Positions 43,227 through 55,664 of a stretch of DNA of 64,000 nucleotides are shown here, piece by piece. The notes below the pieces were generated by a model. It saw only the letters and a list, made by a program, of their open reading frames with translations. It had not been told where the DNA came from and searched no databases. The first letter of the stretch is position 1, and each line of letters begins with the position of its first letter. The DNA comes from Cedecea neteri (GTDB lineage: Bacteria > Pseudomonadota > Gammaproteobacteria > Enterobacterales > Enterobacteriaceae). A program made the position numbers and the translations under genes. The stretch spans positions 558,001 through 622,000 of the forward strand of contig NZ_CP009451.1 of the NCBI RefSeq assembly GCF_000757825.1, in the 5' to 3' direction.

Positions 43227-45761
43227 TTAGCGACACTGTGCGTCAAGGGAGGAAATAGCCGCCGTCGTCTCATCATGGGTCAGGCTGTAACTCACCCGGC
43301 ACTGGCGATCCGCACCTTTGCCCCACTGCACCAGCAGCGTACCTTTAGGCTGCAAACCGGCGAGATAAACCTGGCCGCCGTCCCCGACGATACCGCTGCC
43401 GCCGCTGCGGTCGGCTTCATTGGCAACCGTGGCGCCAAACGGTACGGCTTTGCCGTTCGGGCGAATCAGCGTCATCAGCACCCGCAGCCCGACCTGGGCG
43501 CGGTAATCGGCGCGCACTACGGCCCCGCGCGTGGGCACCACGGTGCGGCTGGTTTGCTCGAGGTCGACGTTTTCTTTCAGGCTTTCGGTGCTCAGCGTGA
43601 CGTCGTTATGGCGGTACGGCATTAAGTTCGGCACCAACGCGTAGCCGCGATAGTCGGTTTTAACCCCGGTCTGGTTATTCACCGCCACACCTGAAGCGCC
43701 CGGCACTTTCACCAGGCCGAACGTCTCGCCAAGCTGCTGCCCGGCGGTGATGCCGTCCGCGTGGGCCACAATCGAACCCTGCACGCCATAGTTCAGGTTG
43801 CGCTGCCCGCTGGCGTAGCTGTAAGCCCCGTTCACTTCGCCGTAGGTGCCGCGATAGTTGAGGCTGGTGTAGCCGGAGTTTTCACGCTCACGCGAGGCAT
43901 AACCCTGGGTCACGTTCCAGTTAAGGTTTTTGCCTTCCAGCGCGGTGCCGTTCAGGCCAACGCTATTCACCGTTCCGCGCGACTTGCTGCTGCTGACGCC
44001 GTAGCTGGCGTAGCTGTTGCTCAGCCAACGGCCCAGCGGCAGGCTGATATTCAACGACACAACCTGGTCACGTTCGTAGGTTTTGCCGTACCCGGTCGTC
44101 GCCCCCGCCTGGGACGTGTTGCGGTTCAGGGCATAGTTCAGGCTATAGCTGATGCCGTTCCAGCTGTTGTTGTAGCCCACGTTCCACGAAGAGGTTTTCC
44201 GGGCGCCGTTCCAGTAGTCTTCGCTGATAGCCCCGACGGATAAATACCCGCGATCGCCGCCGAGATCCTGGCTCAGCGTCAGCTCCGCACGGTTGCGCTT
44301 TCTGTCGTTTCTCAGGGCATAGGCATTATCACGGTAGGTTTCCAGCACATCCGACAGCGAGGTAAAGCCTTCGGTTGAGTAGCGATAGCCGGCGATGGCG
44401 ACGTGCGTGCCCGTCTCGGCGAGGCTTTTGCTGTAGCGCACCCGCCACGACGGCCCCTGGCTGGCCGCCTGTTCCTTCGGCTGGCCCCAGGACTGGGTCA
44501 GATCGGCAGAAATCGCCCCGAGGGTACCGAGATTCTGCCCGACGCCCGCGGCGAACGAGCGATAATGCTCCGCCAGCTGAGCGCCGCCGTAAACGGTCAT
44601 GCCTTTTCCAACGCCGTAAATGGCGGTTCCCTGGCTGAACGGGGTCTTTTCGACGCTGCTGTCATAGGCACGGTATTCGCCGCCGGTCAGGCTGAAGCGC
44701 AGCCTTCCTTCTCGCTGTAATACCGGCAGGGATGCAAATGGCACCACCATGCTCTGCTCGCTACCGTCGGCTTCTTTTACCGTCACGTACAGGTCGCCGC
44801 TGCCTCCGGTCGGGAACATGTCGGTAATTTCGAACGGGCCTGCGGGGACCGTGGTCTGGTAAATCACGTAGCCATTCTGGCGAACGATCACCTGAGCGCT
44901 GTTGCTGCGGGCAATGCCGCGTACCACGGGAGCATAACCGCGCTGGCTTTCCGGCAGCATTTCATCGTCGGAGGCCAGCTGCGCGCCACGGAACGGCACG
45001 CTGTCGAACACGTCAGACGGTGCAAGGCTTTCGCCGAGCGTAAGCTGGCTTTTCAGCGAAGCAATACTGCGCTGAGCATAGCTATAAACGGTGCTCCATT
45101 TATCCCCTTCGCCGTTGCTCCGCGACCACGTGGAGTAGTTGCGCAGCCGCCACGGACCGAAGTTAACGCCCGGCCGCAGGTTCAGATACTGGCTGCTGCC
45201 CGCCCCGCCGTGCTGGCCTTCAAGATCGCTCATGCCGTTAAAGCTGTAGTTCAGCAGCGCGGCATTGATGCCCTCATCCCACTGAGAAGGAGGCACATAG
45301 CCGCGAATGCGCGGGCTAACCGCTGCCTGGGGAATAGAGAGATCGAGACGTTGGGCGCTAAAAACAAATTCAGCATTCCCTTCGGGGATCGCAGCCAGCG
45401 AAGCACAGTTTTCGCCTGGCGTTTGCAGCTCGGGATATAAATCCACCCGCACGCCATACTGTGCCAGCTCCGCCGCGGTCAGGCACGGCTGCAGCCCTTT
45501 ATCCTCGGTCTGGAAAAACGTCACCGCCCTGCTGTCCACCTGCTCGCCGTTGAGGTAGATATCCACCGGGTAGCTGCCCGGAAGCTGACCGCCGTTTTCA
45601 AACGCCGAGAGATCGGGCGCGGTGCCGGCGTCACCCGTGTGCTGGAGCAGCGCAGGATTAAAGTAATCCTTTGCCTCCACGGACAGCGAAGCCAGAAGCA
45701 GTGCGATAGTGGTGGCCAGACAGGTTGGCCGCGTTTTTCCGAAGCAAGCAAAAAAGGGCAT
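43227..45761 (-). CDS. fimbrial outer-membrane usher
   Basis: 844 aa from ATG 45761; the open frame reaches 45845 but overlaps the chaperone gene. Signal peptide TCLATTIALLLASLSVEA, then DYFNPALLQHTGDAGTAPDLSAFENGGQLPG is the mature start, with key motif FNPALL...DLSAFENGGQLPG. PapC/FimD-like beta-barrel with NTD, plug and CTDs: DVFDSVPFRGAQLASDDEMLP, GFTSLSDVLETYRDN, and AQVGLRVLMTLIRPNGKAVPFGA near the C-terminus. It receives chaperone-subunit complexes and secretes the polymerising fimbria. The normal length of about 840 aa and intact landmarks suggest it works. Confidence 0.93.
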   Translation of the reverse strand: MPFFACFGKTRPTCLATTIALLLASLSVEAKDYFNPALLQHTGDAGTAPDLSAFENGGQLPGSYPVDIYLNGEQVDSRAVTFFQTEDKGLQPCLTAAELAQYGVRVDLYPELQTPGENCASLAAIPEGNAEFVFSAQRLDLSIPQAAVSPRIRGYVPPSQWDEGINAALLNYSFNGMSDLEGQHGGAGSSQYLNLRPGVNFGPWRLRNYSTWSRSNGEGDKWSTVYSYAQRSIASLKSQLTLGESLAPSDVFDSVPFRGAQLASDDEMLPESQRGYAPVVRGIARSNSAQVIVRQNGYVIYQTTVPAGPFEITDMFPTGGSGDLYVTVKEADGSEQSMVVPFASLPVLQREGRLRFSLTGGEYRAYDSSVEKTPFSQGTAIYGVGKGMTVYGGAQLAEHYRSFAAGVGQNLGTLGAISADLTQSWGQPKEQAASQGPSWRVRYSKSLAETGTHVAIAGYRYSTEGFTSLSDVLETYRDNAYALRNDRKRNRAELTLSQDLGGDRGYLSVGAISEDYWNGARKTSSWNVGYNNSWNGISYSLNYALNRNTSQAGATTGYGKTYERDQVVSLNISLPLGRWLSNSYASYGVSSSKSRGTVNSVGLNGTALEGKNLNWNVTQGYASRERENSGYTSLNYRGTYGEVNGAYSYASGQRNLNYGVQGSIVAHADGITAGQQLGETFGLVKVPGASGVAVNNQTGVKTDYRGYALVPNLMPYRHNDVTLSTESLKENVDLEQTSRTVVPTRGAVVRADYRAQVGLRVLMTLIRPNGKAVPFGATVANEADRSGGSGIVGDGGQVYLAGLQPKGTLLVQWGKGADRQCRVSYSLTHDETTAAISSLDAQCR

Positions 45762-45787
45762 AGTTTTATTCCAGCGAATTCGATTCT

Positions 45788-46471
45788 TTAAAGGGCGGCT
45801 TTGTGCGCTGCGCCAACGGCGCCGTAGTCGCTGATGACCTTCCATTCGACCTGGCCGCCGCGTACGTCAGCAGGCAGTTCAATCCGGGTCGAGGAGCGTG
45901 GTGCCACGTAGGTGGCCTTATCAAGCGGGCGGCCACCGAAGCTGACCGACTGGAAGTTGATGTAATAAGGCGTCGGGTTGGTGACCGACAGAGCCTGGCC
46001 CTGACGTGCCCATTTAAGCTGGCTGCTGGCGTTGTCCGGCGTTTCGCCCTTCAGCGCAGCCGGGCGATAAATCAGCTTGATGCGGGTGTTGATAGCCAGC
46101 TGCAAGGTATTTTCAGCCACCGAAGCGTCGGTCGCGGGAATCGATTTAATATTCAGCCAGAACAGCGTTTCGCGGTCCGCCGGCAAACCGGCCCCGGTCT
46201 GCATAATACGCAGGGTGTTCTTTTGTTTGGCGTCGAGGCGGAACAGCGGCGGCGTGACGATAAAGCTGCGTTTATCGCTGTTGCCCGCTTCGTTCTCCAC
46301 CCACGACTGAATCAGGTATGGCGAGGCATCGGGGTTGTCGAGACCGATTGCCGCTTCTTTTTTCTCACCGTCGTAAATAACTCGCGTGCCGCCCACGACA
46401 ACGCCAGCGTGAGCAAGACCGCTTCCTGCGAGTAAACCTGCTAACAGCAGAGAAGAGAGTGTTGTCTTCAC
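45788..46471 (-). CDS. fimbrial periplasmic chaperone (PapD/FimC type)
   Basis: 227 aa. Signal peptide ends SGLAHA, then GVVVGGTRVIYDG with the conserved arginine of the subunit-binding cleft. RSFIVTPPLFRLDAKQKNTLRI is the region carrying the G1-strand-adjacent PPLFRL motif, and NTRIKLIYRP carries the conserved lysine. It stabilises pilin subunits by donor-strand complementation in the periplasm and hands them to the usher. Second gene of the operon; usher start 26 bp downstream. Confidence 0.94.
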   Translation of the reverse strand: MKTTLSSLLLAGLLAGSGLAHAGVVVGGTRVIYDGEKKEAAIGLDNPDASPYLIQSWVENEAGNSDKRSFIVTPPLFRLDAKQKNTLRIMQTGAGLPADRETLFWLNIKSIPATDASVAENTLQLAINTRIKLIYRPAALKGETPDNASSQLKWARQGQALSVTNPTPYYINFQSVSFGGRPLDKATYVAPRSSTRIELPADVRGGQVEWKVISDYGAVGAAHKAAL

Positions 46472-46492
46472 AATAGAGACTCCAGAGAGAGG

Positions 46493-46519
46493 GAATAAAA
46501 GCCGGCCCGCTGGCCGGCT
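46493..46519 (-). terminator. terminator-like hairpin after the major pilin gene
   Basis: On the minus strand: AGCCGGCC-AGCG-GGCCGGCT followed by TTTTATT, in the 68-bp gap between the pilin and chaperone genes. Partial termination here would make pilin mRNA more abundant than that of the assembly genes, a known arrangement in fimbrial operons. Confidence 0.75.
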
Positions 46520-46539
46520 GGAGTAATTGCGTCAGGCAA

Positions 46540-47067
46540 TCAGTTGTAAACCACGCTGAAGGTAGCGGTGGCGTTTGCCGGACCGGCGGTCACAGTTGCC
46601 GCTTTAGCCACATAGGCCGCGTTAAATTTCAGCGTGTTGGTGCCAGTCTGAGCCAGAGTGATGCTCTGAGAAGGCGTGAACAGCGGCAGCACGGTGTTGT
46701 CCGCGTTACGGATCTGAATGCCTACGCCGGTTGCCACGCCAGCCCCTTGGGTCAGTTCCAGCGCAGAGTTATCGCCCTGGTATGCGGTACCGTCGAATTT
46801 CACGGTAGCGCTGGTCACGGTTGCCGGGCAGCTGGTCAGGTCAATCTGGAAGGCCGTTGCGCCCGCAGTGTCACCCTGTGCGGCGAACGCTTTATCGCTC
46901 ACCTGCCCCAACGTAACGGTCTGGCTGGCGCTAGCAGGGGAGACGGTGCAGGCCGCATCGATAATTTCGCCGTTAAACTGAATGGTGCCGTCGGCCGCGT
47001 TAGCCGTTGAAACTGCCGCCCCGCTGATAACGGAAAGTAATGCCAGAGCGTGTAATTGTTTTTTCAT
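46540..47067 (-). CDS. type 1-like major fimbrial subunit
   Basis: 175 aa from ATG 47067 (AGGAA upstream); the frame is open to 47100. Signal peptide KKQLHALALLSVISGAAVSTANA, then ADGTIQFNGEIIDAACTV with the first pilin cysteine; the second is in LTSCPATVTSATVKFDG. The C-terminus AGPANATATFSVVYN has the penultimate tyrosine and alternating hydrophobics of the chaperone-bound strand. First gene of the operon and probably the main shaft pilin. Confidence 0.93.
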   Translation of the reverse strand: MKKQLHALALLSVISGAAVSTANAADGTIQFNGEIIDAACTVSPASASQTVTLGQVSDKAFAAQGDTAGATAFQIDLTSCPATVTSATVKFDGTAYQGDNSALELTQGAGVATGVGIQIRNADNTVLPLFTPSQSITLAQTGTNTLKFNAAYVAKAATVTAGPANATATFSVVYN

Positions 47068-47599
47068 AAAATGTAATTCCTGTGAATAAATGAAGTTCAA
47101 CGCCGGACACCGTATTAACCTTCCTGCATAACCGTATGGGTTTATGAAAGATACGCATGCGAAACTTTTCGATAAAGAAAAGGCAGTGAGTTATCGGTCA
47201 TTCCTGTATTAAGTTAGCAAGGCGAGTCATATTGTGAACATTCATAAATGTCGCATTCACACACGAACCATTAATTAATTTTCACTTTACATGAACCAAC
47301 GCATATCCTTTGCAGCCTGTGGTGAATATACGCTCCGGTATATCCCCGCCTTGTGGAACTCACTATACCCCGGCTAAAGAAATAAACATTCAGAATGGCG
47401 TCAGACCGTTGTCATCATAATCATCAATCTCTGTCATCCCAGGACTACAAAATCACCACAAACCCTCGCCACCCGCACCAGGCAAGGTGCCAGCGATCAA
47501 TGGGAAAAACAAACAACCCCGACATCCATTATTTTTGTATTGATATAAACGCCTGTTTTATGTCAGCCTTTATAGAGAAAACAAAACCGAGAGAAAATA
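47068..47599. promoter_or_regulatory. divergent promoter region: fimbrial operon / response regulator
   Basis: About 530 bp, AT-rich, no gene supported. Visible dyads: a nested inverted repeat TGTGAACATT...AATGTCGCATTCACA around 47233-47261, and ATATAC-N6-GTATAT near 47327. Either could be a response-regulator site. I looked for a fimS-like invertible switch with matching inverted repeats and found none, so control by transcription factors is likelier than inversion. Confidence 0.45.
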
Positions 47600-48223
47600 A
47601 TGGCGACCCTGTTGATAATAGACGACCATCCCATGGCGCGGCTGGCTATTCGCATGCTGCTTGAAAAAGATGGTCATCACGTCCTGGCAGAATCCGGCGA
47701 CGGCTCCGAGGCTTTTAAATTAATTCAAAAACTAACCCCGGAAATTGTCGTGGTGGATTTAGACATCCCGGGACTGAGCGGTGTGGAATTAATAGAGAAA
47801 TTAAGAATTCATGATTTCTCTGGCCGTTTATTAGTGCTGACCGGGCGCGACGACGAGCATTATTTAAGCCGCTGCATGAACAGCGGTGCGGACGGCTTTG
47901 TCGGTAAAGGAAATAATCTGGATGAATTACAGGATGCGGTCCGCGCGGTCGAGCGTGGTTATGGCTATTTTCCGCTACGGCGCCAGACCAGCACCAAAAA
48001 CGCCAGACCCGCCGGTGAGGTTGAGGCCGTCAAGCGGCTGTCAAACCGCGAGTTACAGGTGCTGCGCTATCTGAGCCGGGGCGTCAAGGTCATGGATATC
48101 TCCGAAAAAATGCACATCAGCAACAAGACGGTCAGCACCTATAAAACTCGCCTCATGACCAAGCTGCAGGTCAGTAACACCATGGAGTTGATTGACTTTG
48201 CCCGCCGCCACAGCCTGGACTAA
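47600..48223 (+). CDS. EvgA/FimZ-type NarL-family response regulator (second)
   Basis: 207 aa. Receiver with IIDDHPMARLAIRMLLEKDG and phospho-acceptor Asp53 (VVVDLDIPGLSGVEL). LuxR-type HTH with RLSNRELQVLRYLSRGVKVMDISEKM and SNKTVSTYKTRLMTKLQVS. Very similar in design to the regulator at 40510. It is divergent from the major pilin gene and lies 4 bp upstream of the second EvgS-like kinase gene, so it is the expected partner of that kinase and a prime candidate regulator of the fimbriae. Confidence 0.9.
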   Translation: MATLLIIDDHPMARLAIRMLLEKDGHHVLAESGDGSEAFKLIQKLTPEIVVVDLDIPGLSGVELIEKLRIHDFSGRLLVLTGRDDEHYLSRCMNSGADGFVGKGNNLDELQDAVRAVERGYGYFPLRRQTSTKNARPAGEVEAVKRLSNRELQVLRYLSRGVKVMDISEKMHISNKTVSTYKTRLMTKLQVSNTMELIDFARRHSLD

Positions 48224-48227
48224 GCCG

Positions 48228-51504
<3,277 letters not shown>

Positions 51505-51515
<11 letters not shown>

Positions 51516-51747
51516 CCTTCTCTAAATCGATCAGCTCTTCCAGCGTCAGCATGTTGCCCTGCGTCACCGCCAGGGCATCGTCCAGCCCTTTATTGTAGAG
51601 GGCTGGCGCCATTCTTTTGACCAGCTCATCGAGGAAAAACTCGGATTCGAACTGGCCAATTTGCAGGTCGTGTTTGTCGGCCAGCCAGTCGGTGATGAAG
51701 TCGCTCAGCTTGCGGTAATCCTCGGCGGGTAATTCAATCTTTTTCAT
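51505..51747 (-). CDS. DUF2164 family protein
   Basis: 80 aa, acidic, soluble. The pattern IELPAEDYRKLSDFITDWLADKHDLQIGQFESEFFLDELVKRMAPALYNKGLDDA is the DUF2164 region; key residues are IELP at the start, the IGQFESEFFLDEL core and PALYNKG. Function unknown. Its start codon overlaps the stop codon of the flavin reductase-like gene by 1 nt (TAATG), so the two are translationally coupled. Its 3' end overlaps the convergent sensor kinase gene by 11 nt. Confidence 0.8.
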
Positions 51748-52340
51748 TACGCCTCCACGTCCGGCACCACCAGCGACTCGCCGATGGCGTAGAACTGACC
51801 GCCGGCAATGTAATGCAGGCTGCGCAATTCAGGGGCCGAAGTTTCAAACGACCAGTGGCCGTTCTGGAAAACGCGGTTGTCCGCCCATGCGCCAATAATC
51901 TCGCCGATAAACAGATCGTGCGCCTGGTGGTTGTGGGGTTCAGGAATGAGCTTACAGACCATCCAGGCAGTGCAACCTGCGACAAGCGGCACGCTGTGCC
52001 CCGGCGCGCGGAACAGCTCCACGCCGGACTGCTCGAGCTTGTCGGGCATCTCTTTCAGGCTGTGGGTACCCAGAAAATGGGTCATTTTGATCTGGGCGGC
52101 GCAGGGCACCTGGATAACAAAGGTGCCGCTCTCTTCGATAAGCGCGCGGGTGGCGGTGATTTTATCCAGCACCACCATCAGTTTTGAGGGGGTAAAATCC
52201 AGCGCACAGGCCCAGGCGGCGGTCATCACGTCGTCTACGCCATTGTGATGGGCAGACACCAGCACCGTTGGGCCGTGATTGATCAGGCGGTATGACTTTT
52301 CTAACGGAACTTCAATGATATGTGGGTCCATACTTCGCAT
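51747..52340 (-). CDS. flavin reductase-like (FMN-binding split barrel) protein
   Basis: 197 aa; start ATG 52340, or ATG 52331 (MDPHIIEV). Flavin reductase-like domain: PTVLVSAHHNGVDDVMTAAWACALDFTPSKLMVVL is the region, with key elements T-VLVSA, MTAAW and S-LMVVL; FVIQVPCAAQ, LFIGEIIGAW and LHYIAGGQFYAIGE follow. Such proteins bind FMN and act as NAD(P)H:flavin oxidoreductases or are uncharacterised (DIM6/NTAB group). Substrate unknown. In a two-gene unit with the DUF2164 gene, downstream of arnF on the same strand (46-bp gap), so read-through from arn is possible. Confidence 0.85.
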   Translation of the reverse strand: MRSMDPHIIEVPLEKSYRLINHGPTVLVSAHHNGVDDVMTAAWACALDFTPSKLMVVLDKITATRALIEESGTFVIQVPCAAQIKMTHFLGTHSLKEMPDKLEQSGVELFRAPGHSVPLVAGCTAWMVCKLIPEPHNHQAHDLFIGEIIGAWADNRVFQNGHWSFETSAPELRSLHYIAGGQFYAIGESLVVPDVEA

Positions 52341-52386
52341 CCAGTTTTCATCAGGTTGCCGTCAGTTTGCCTGAACAATTAGCGCA

Positions 52387-52782
52387 TTACTTTTCCTTTT
52401 TGTGGCTTAGCTTATGGGGCAGGCAAATCAGCACCAGGCCGACAAAAATAGCCGCCACGCCGATAAGCTTTTCCGGACTAAACTCTTCGTTGAGCCACGG
52501 CAGATTAATGGCTGCAAACCACACCAGCACGTAGCTCAGGCTTAAAAGCGGATAAGCCTTGCTGAGCGGAATACGCTTCAGCGCCATATACCAGCAGCCC
52601 ATGGAGAACGCATAGGCGGCCAGGCCGCAAATCAGCGCCAGCAGGCCGTAGCCGCCAAACAGCACCGACATAGCAAACTCGAGGCTCAGCGAAGCGGGCG
52701 GGAACTGAATCATCGCCCATTTCATGCTGAGCTGCGCCCCGCTCACCAGCAATACGCTCATTAACGCCCAGATATACCCCAT
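52387..52782 (-). CDS. arnF: ArnF, L-Ara4N-undecaprenol flippase subunit
   Basis: 131 aa from ATG 52782 (overlapping arnE by 1 nt); the frame is open upstream into arnE. Four TM segments of the SMR/EamA type: IWALMSVLLVSGAQLSMKW, LLALICGLAAYAFSMGCWY, AYPLLSLSYVLVWFAA, LIGVAAIFVGLVLICLP. With ArnE it moves undecaprenyl-phosphate-L-Ara4N to the periplasmic face of the inner membrane. Size as in E. coli (128 aa). Last gene of arnBCADTEF. Confidence 0.93.
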   Translation of the reverse strand: MGYIWALMSVLLVSGAQLSMKWAMIQFPPASLSLEFAMSVLFGGYGLLALICGLAAYAFSMGCWYMALKRIPLSKAYPLLSLSYVLVWFAAINLPWLNEEFSPEKLIGVAAIFVGLVLICLPHKLSHKKEK

Positions 52783-53105
52783 CAGGCGTGCCCTCCCAGC
52801 GCGATGATGCCCAGGATAATCAAAATCACCCCCAGCCAGTGGTGAGCGGAAATTCTCTCTTTCCAGATCCACCGCGCGGCAAGGGTGATAAAGATAAAGT
52901 TCAGGCTGAGCATCGGGTAAGCAATGCTCACTTCGACGTGCTGGAGCACCAGCAGCCAGACGAGCATGCCCAGCCCCAGCAGCAAGATGCTAAGCCCGAG
53001 CCACAGCATCAGGTGGCGGCGCCCCGCCCCCTGTGCCGCTTGCTTCTGGCACAGCTGCCCGCCGCAGCTAAGCAGGCTGGCCAGAATAATCAGCGCAATA
53101 TTCAT
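52782..53105 (-). CDS. arnE: ArnE, L-Ara4N-undecaprenol flippase subunit
   Basis: 107 aa (E. coli 111). Small multidrug resistance-like fold with four TM segments, including [39 protein letters not shown] and [16 protein letters not shown]. Partner of ArnF in flipping the L-Ara4N carrier lipid. Its ATG overlaps the arnT stop by 4 nt, and its stop overlaps the arnF start by 1 nt, so translation is tightly coupled. Confidence 0.93.
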   Translation of the reverse strand: MNIALIILASLLSCGGQLCQKQAAQGAGRRHLMLWLGLSILLLGLGMLVWLLVLQHVEVSIAYPMLSLNFIFITLAARWIWKERISAHHWLGVILIILGIIALGGHA

Positions 53106-54763
53106 GGCTGAGCGTCGTACTCAAACAGAACAAAGCGTCCGCTGTTTGCCCGATGATCTGGCGTCGGAAGTTTCAGGTCATTAAGATCGCTGTTATTGGA
53201 TACCAACAGCAGCAGCGAGACTTTGCCCTGCTTGCGGTGTTCCGCCAGCCAGGACTCGAACTGCTCAGAGCCAACGTAGCGATCTTTTACATCCGGATAG
53301 TCGAGACCGTAACGCAGTTCGCCCGCCTGACTATAGAGGTTGATATCGCTGCGCTTCATCTCCCACGCAACCCCGGCGGCGATGCCTACGTTGTTGGTGA
53401 AGATGTAGCGGCTGTCTTCCAGCTGCGGACGCATTGCGTGAATAAACGCCTGCGGCTGCTTGGAGTTCTCCACCTTCGATGGGATCACCACGCCGACCAG
53501 CAGCGCCAGACCCAGCGGGCACAGCGCCGCCCAGTACCAGCGTTTCGCCGTCTGGCTCAGGGTCAGAAGGCCAAACAGCCCCCAGACCGCAAACGCCAGG
53601 CACGCAAGAACGACTTTGAGGCTTTCATTGGCGGCATAAACCGGATGTCTTGCCAGCCCCCACGGCGCGAGGAAGAAGGCCACGGTAATCACACAGGCCG
53701 AACCGAACGCCAGGTTTATCCAGCCGTTGACGCGCAAAACGGCAGACCCGCTTTTCGCCAGCTCAACCGCATGACGCGCCATCAGGATAGCCAGCGGCGC
53801 AAAGCACGGCAGAATATAGGTGGGCAGCTTGCCCTTCGCGATGCTGAAGAACAAGAATGGCATCACTATCCAGCCCAGCAGGTAAAAGGCTCCGCCCTGC
53901 TCAGCACGGCCTTTCCAGCCGCTTTTCAGCGCGCCGGGCAACAGCGCCAGCCACGGCAGGCTACCGGCAATCAGGAACGGAATGTAATACCAGAATGGGG
54001 CTTTGTGCTGCGCGTCTTTCTCGGCGAAGCGCTGAATATGCTCTACCCAGAAGAAATAGTGCCAGAAGTCAGGTTCCGCTTTAGCGATCGCCACGGCCCA
54101 GGGCAGCGTGATCAGCACCGCGCTCAGCACCGCAATCGGCCCGAACAGCAGAACTTCTTTCCAGCGTTTCTGGGCAATCACCCACGGCAGGACGCCAATC
54201 ACCGGCACCGCCAGCGCCAGGAAGCCTTTGGTCATCACGCCCATGCCGCAGGCCAGGCCCAGCAGAACATAGCCGCCAATCCTGCCGCCGGTGGTTTTGG
54301 CCGTACTGGCTAACCAGAAGCTGCACATCGCCGCCGTCATCCACAGGGTGATCATCGGGTCGAGAACGGAATAAGTCCCGATGCCATAGACCAGCAGACA
54401 GGTGAGGAAGATAACCCCCGCCAGCACCGCGACCGTTTTATCACGCCACAGGCGGAACGCCAGCCAGCCGGTCAACAGCGCGCTCAGGGTCACCGAGAAA
54501 ACGGAGCCAAAACGCACGGCAAAGTTGTTCTGCCCGAAGATAAACTGGCTGATGTTGTTGATCCAATACCCCGCGACAGGCTTTTCGAAATAACGCAGAT
54601 CGAGGAAATGGGGAACAACCCAGTTGCCGGACTGCAGCATTTCACGGCTGATTTCCGCATAACGCGTTTCATCCGGCTGCCACAGGTGGCGGAACTCCAG
54701 CGGTACAAGGTAAAGCAAGGCAAAACAGACCAGAAGGGCCATTCCATATTTTGCTGTTTTCAT
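53102..54763 (-). CDS. arnT: ArnT, L-Ara4N lipid A transferase
   Basis: 553 aa (E. coli 550). GT-C membrane glycosyltransferase: about 12-13 TM segments and a periplasmic C-terminal domain. N-terminal [25 protein letters not shown] carries the catalytic-loop RxxWxPDExRYxE motif; [14 protein letters not shown] follows. It transfers 4-amino-4-deoxy-L-arabinose to lipid A phosphates on the periplasmic side, lowering surface negative charge and giving polymyxin resistance. 4-bp gap after arnD. Confidence 0.96.
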   Translation of the reverse strand: MKTAKYGMALLVCFALLYLVPLEFRHLWQPDETRYAEISREMLQSGNWVVPHFLDLRYFEKPVAGYWINNISQFIFGQNNFAVRFGSVFSVTLSALLTGWLAFRLWRDKTVAVLAGVIFLTCLLVYGIGTYSVLDPMITLWMTAAMCSFWLASTAKTTGGRIGGYVLLGLACGMGVMTKGFLALAVPVIGVLPWVIAQKRWKEVLLFGPIAVLSAVLITLPWAVAIAKAEPDFWHYFFWVEHIQRFAEKDAQHKAPFWYYIPFLIAGSLPWLALLPGALKSGWKGRAEQGGAFYLLGWIVMPFLFFSIAKGKLPTYILPCFAPLAILMARHAVELAKSGSAVLRVNGWINLAFGSACVITVAFFLAPWGLARHPVYAANESLKVVLACLAFAVWGLFGLLTLSQTAKRWYWAALCPLGLALLVGVVIPSKVENSKQPQAFIHAMRPQLEDSRYIFTNNVGIAAGVAWEMKRSDINLYSQAGELRYGLDYPDVKDRYVGSEQFESWLAEHRKQGKVSLLLLVSNNSDLNDLKLPTPDHRANSGRFVLFEYDAQP

Positions 54764-54767
54764 CGGT

Positions 54768-55664
54768 TTACGACTCTATAAGTTGTTGGCAACCCAGCCA
54801 GCCTTCCCGGCCTGGAATTGTCCCGCGCACAATTTTGCCTTTCGGCAGCGTGGATAAATCGTCCGGCAGAAGCTCGCTGAGCGGGCAGAACTGAATCCCC
54901 TCCGCCGCGGCCATTGCCAGCAATTCACTAAAGGAATCTCGCATCACCATCCCTTCGACTTCCGCATGGATGGTGTAAACCGGTGTGCCGCTGTCCTGGT
55001 GAATTTTATCCAGGATAAAGCGGTTAAAGCTCTCTTTACTGACCTCAGTCCCAATCACTTCGTCCCAGGTGGGCAACGTCACGGGGATTTGCACCGCCGC
55101 CTCCCTGCCGTCAGACAGGACAGGGATAAACGGCGTGGTGCCGCGACAGTCGCTGTTGTACCGGAACGGGAAAGCAGACTTCGCTTTCACCACGCGCTGG
55201 TCAGCACGCCAGCCGGCCACCGCCGAACAGCTTACCGGCTGGCCGACAATTTTCTGCAGCGCGTCCAGCCCAAGGCGAATCTGGTGTTCGAGCTTGTCCT
55301 GCTCCCAGACCCCCGCCCAGGCCTGCCAGGCATGGTGATCCCAGGCGTGGAGTCCCACTTCATGGTGGTCCGCCGTCGCCGCAATAACCTCAGCGTTGCC
55401 CGCGCCAATCTGGCGGCCCGGCCACGCGGTGCCCGCGAGCAGAATATCCCAGCCGTACAGCGATGCCGCGTTAGAACGCAGCATCTTCCACAGGAATTTA
55501 GGCTTGATCAGGCGCCACAGGTGGCGCCCCATATTGTCTGGCCCAACGCTGAAGAAAAAGGTTGCCTGAGTCGAGTGTAAACTCAGCGTCTCCAGAAGGT
55601 TTGGCACCCCTTCACGGGTGCCTCGCCAGGTGTCGACATCAATACGCAGGCCGACTTTTCTCAT
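54768..55664 (-). CDS. arnD: ArnD, undecaprenyl-P-L-Ara4FN deformylase
   Basis: 298 aa (E. coli 296). NodB-type polysaccharide deacetylase: [18 protein letters not shown] near the N-terminus (metal-site aspartates), [14 protein letters not shown] (the HxxxH metal motif), [10 protein letters not shown], and [10 protein letters not shown] near the end. It removes the formyl group from the carrier-bound sugar on the cytoplasmic face, making transfer essentially irreversible. Overlaps arnA by 4 nt. Confidence 0.95.
   Translation of the reverse strand: MRKVGLRIDVDTWRGTREGVPNLLETLSLHSTQATFFFSVGPDNMGRHLWRLIKPKFLWKMLRSNAASLYGWDILLAGTAWPGRQIGAGNAEVIAATADHHEVGLHAWDHHAWQAWAGVWEQDKLEHQIRLGLDALQKIVGQPVSCSAVAGWRADQRVVKAKSAFPFRYNSDCRGTTPFIPVLSDGREAAVQIPVTLPTWDEVIGTEVSKESFNRFILDKIHQDSGTPVYTIHAEVEGMVMRDSFSELLAMAAAEGIQFCPLSELLPDDLSTLPKGKIVRGTIPGREGWLGCQQLIES

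Noticed and set aside
47068..47599. fimS-like invertible promoter switch
   Set aside because: No pair of matching inverted repeats at suitable distance and no recombinase gene nearby.
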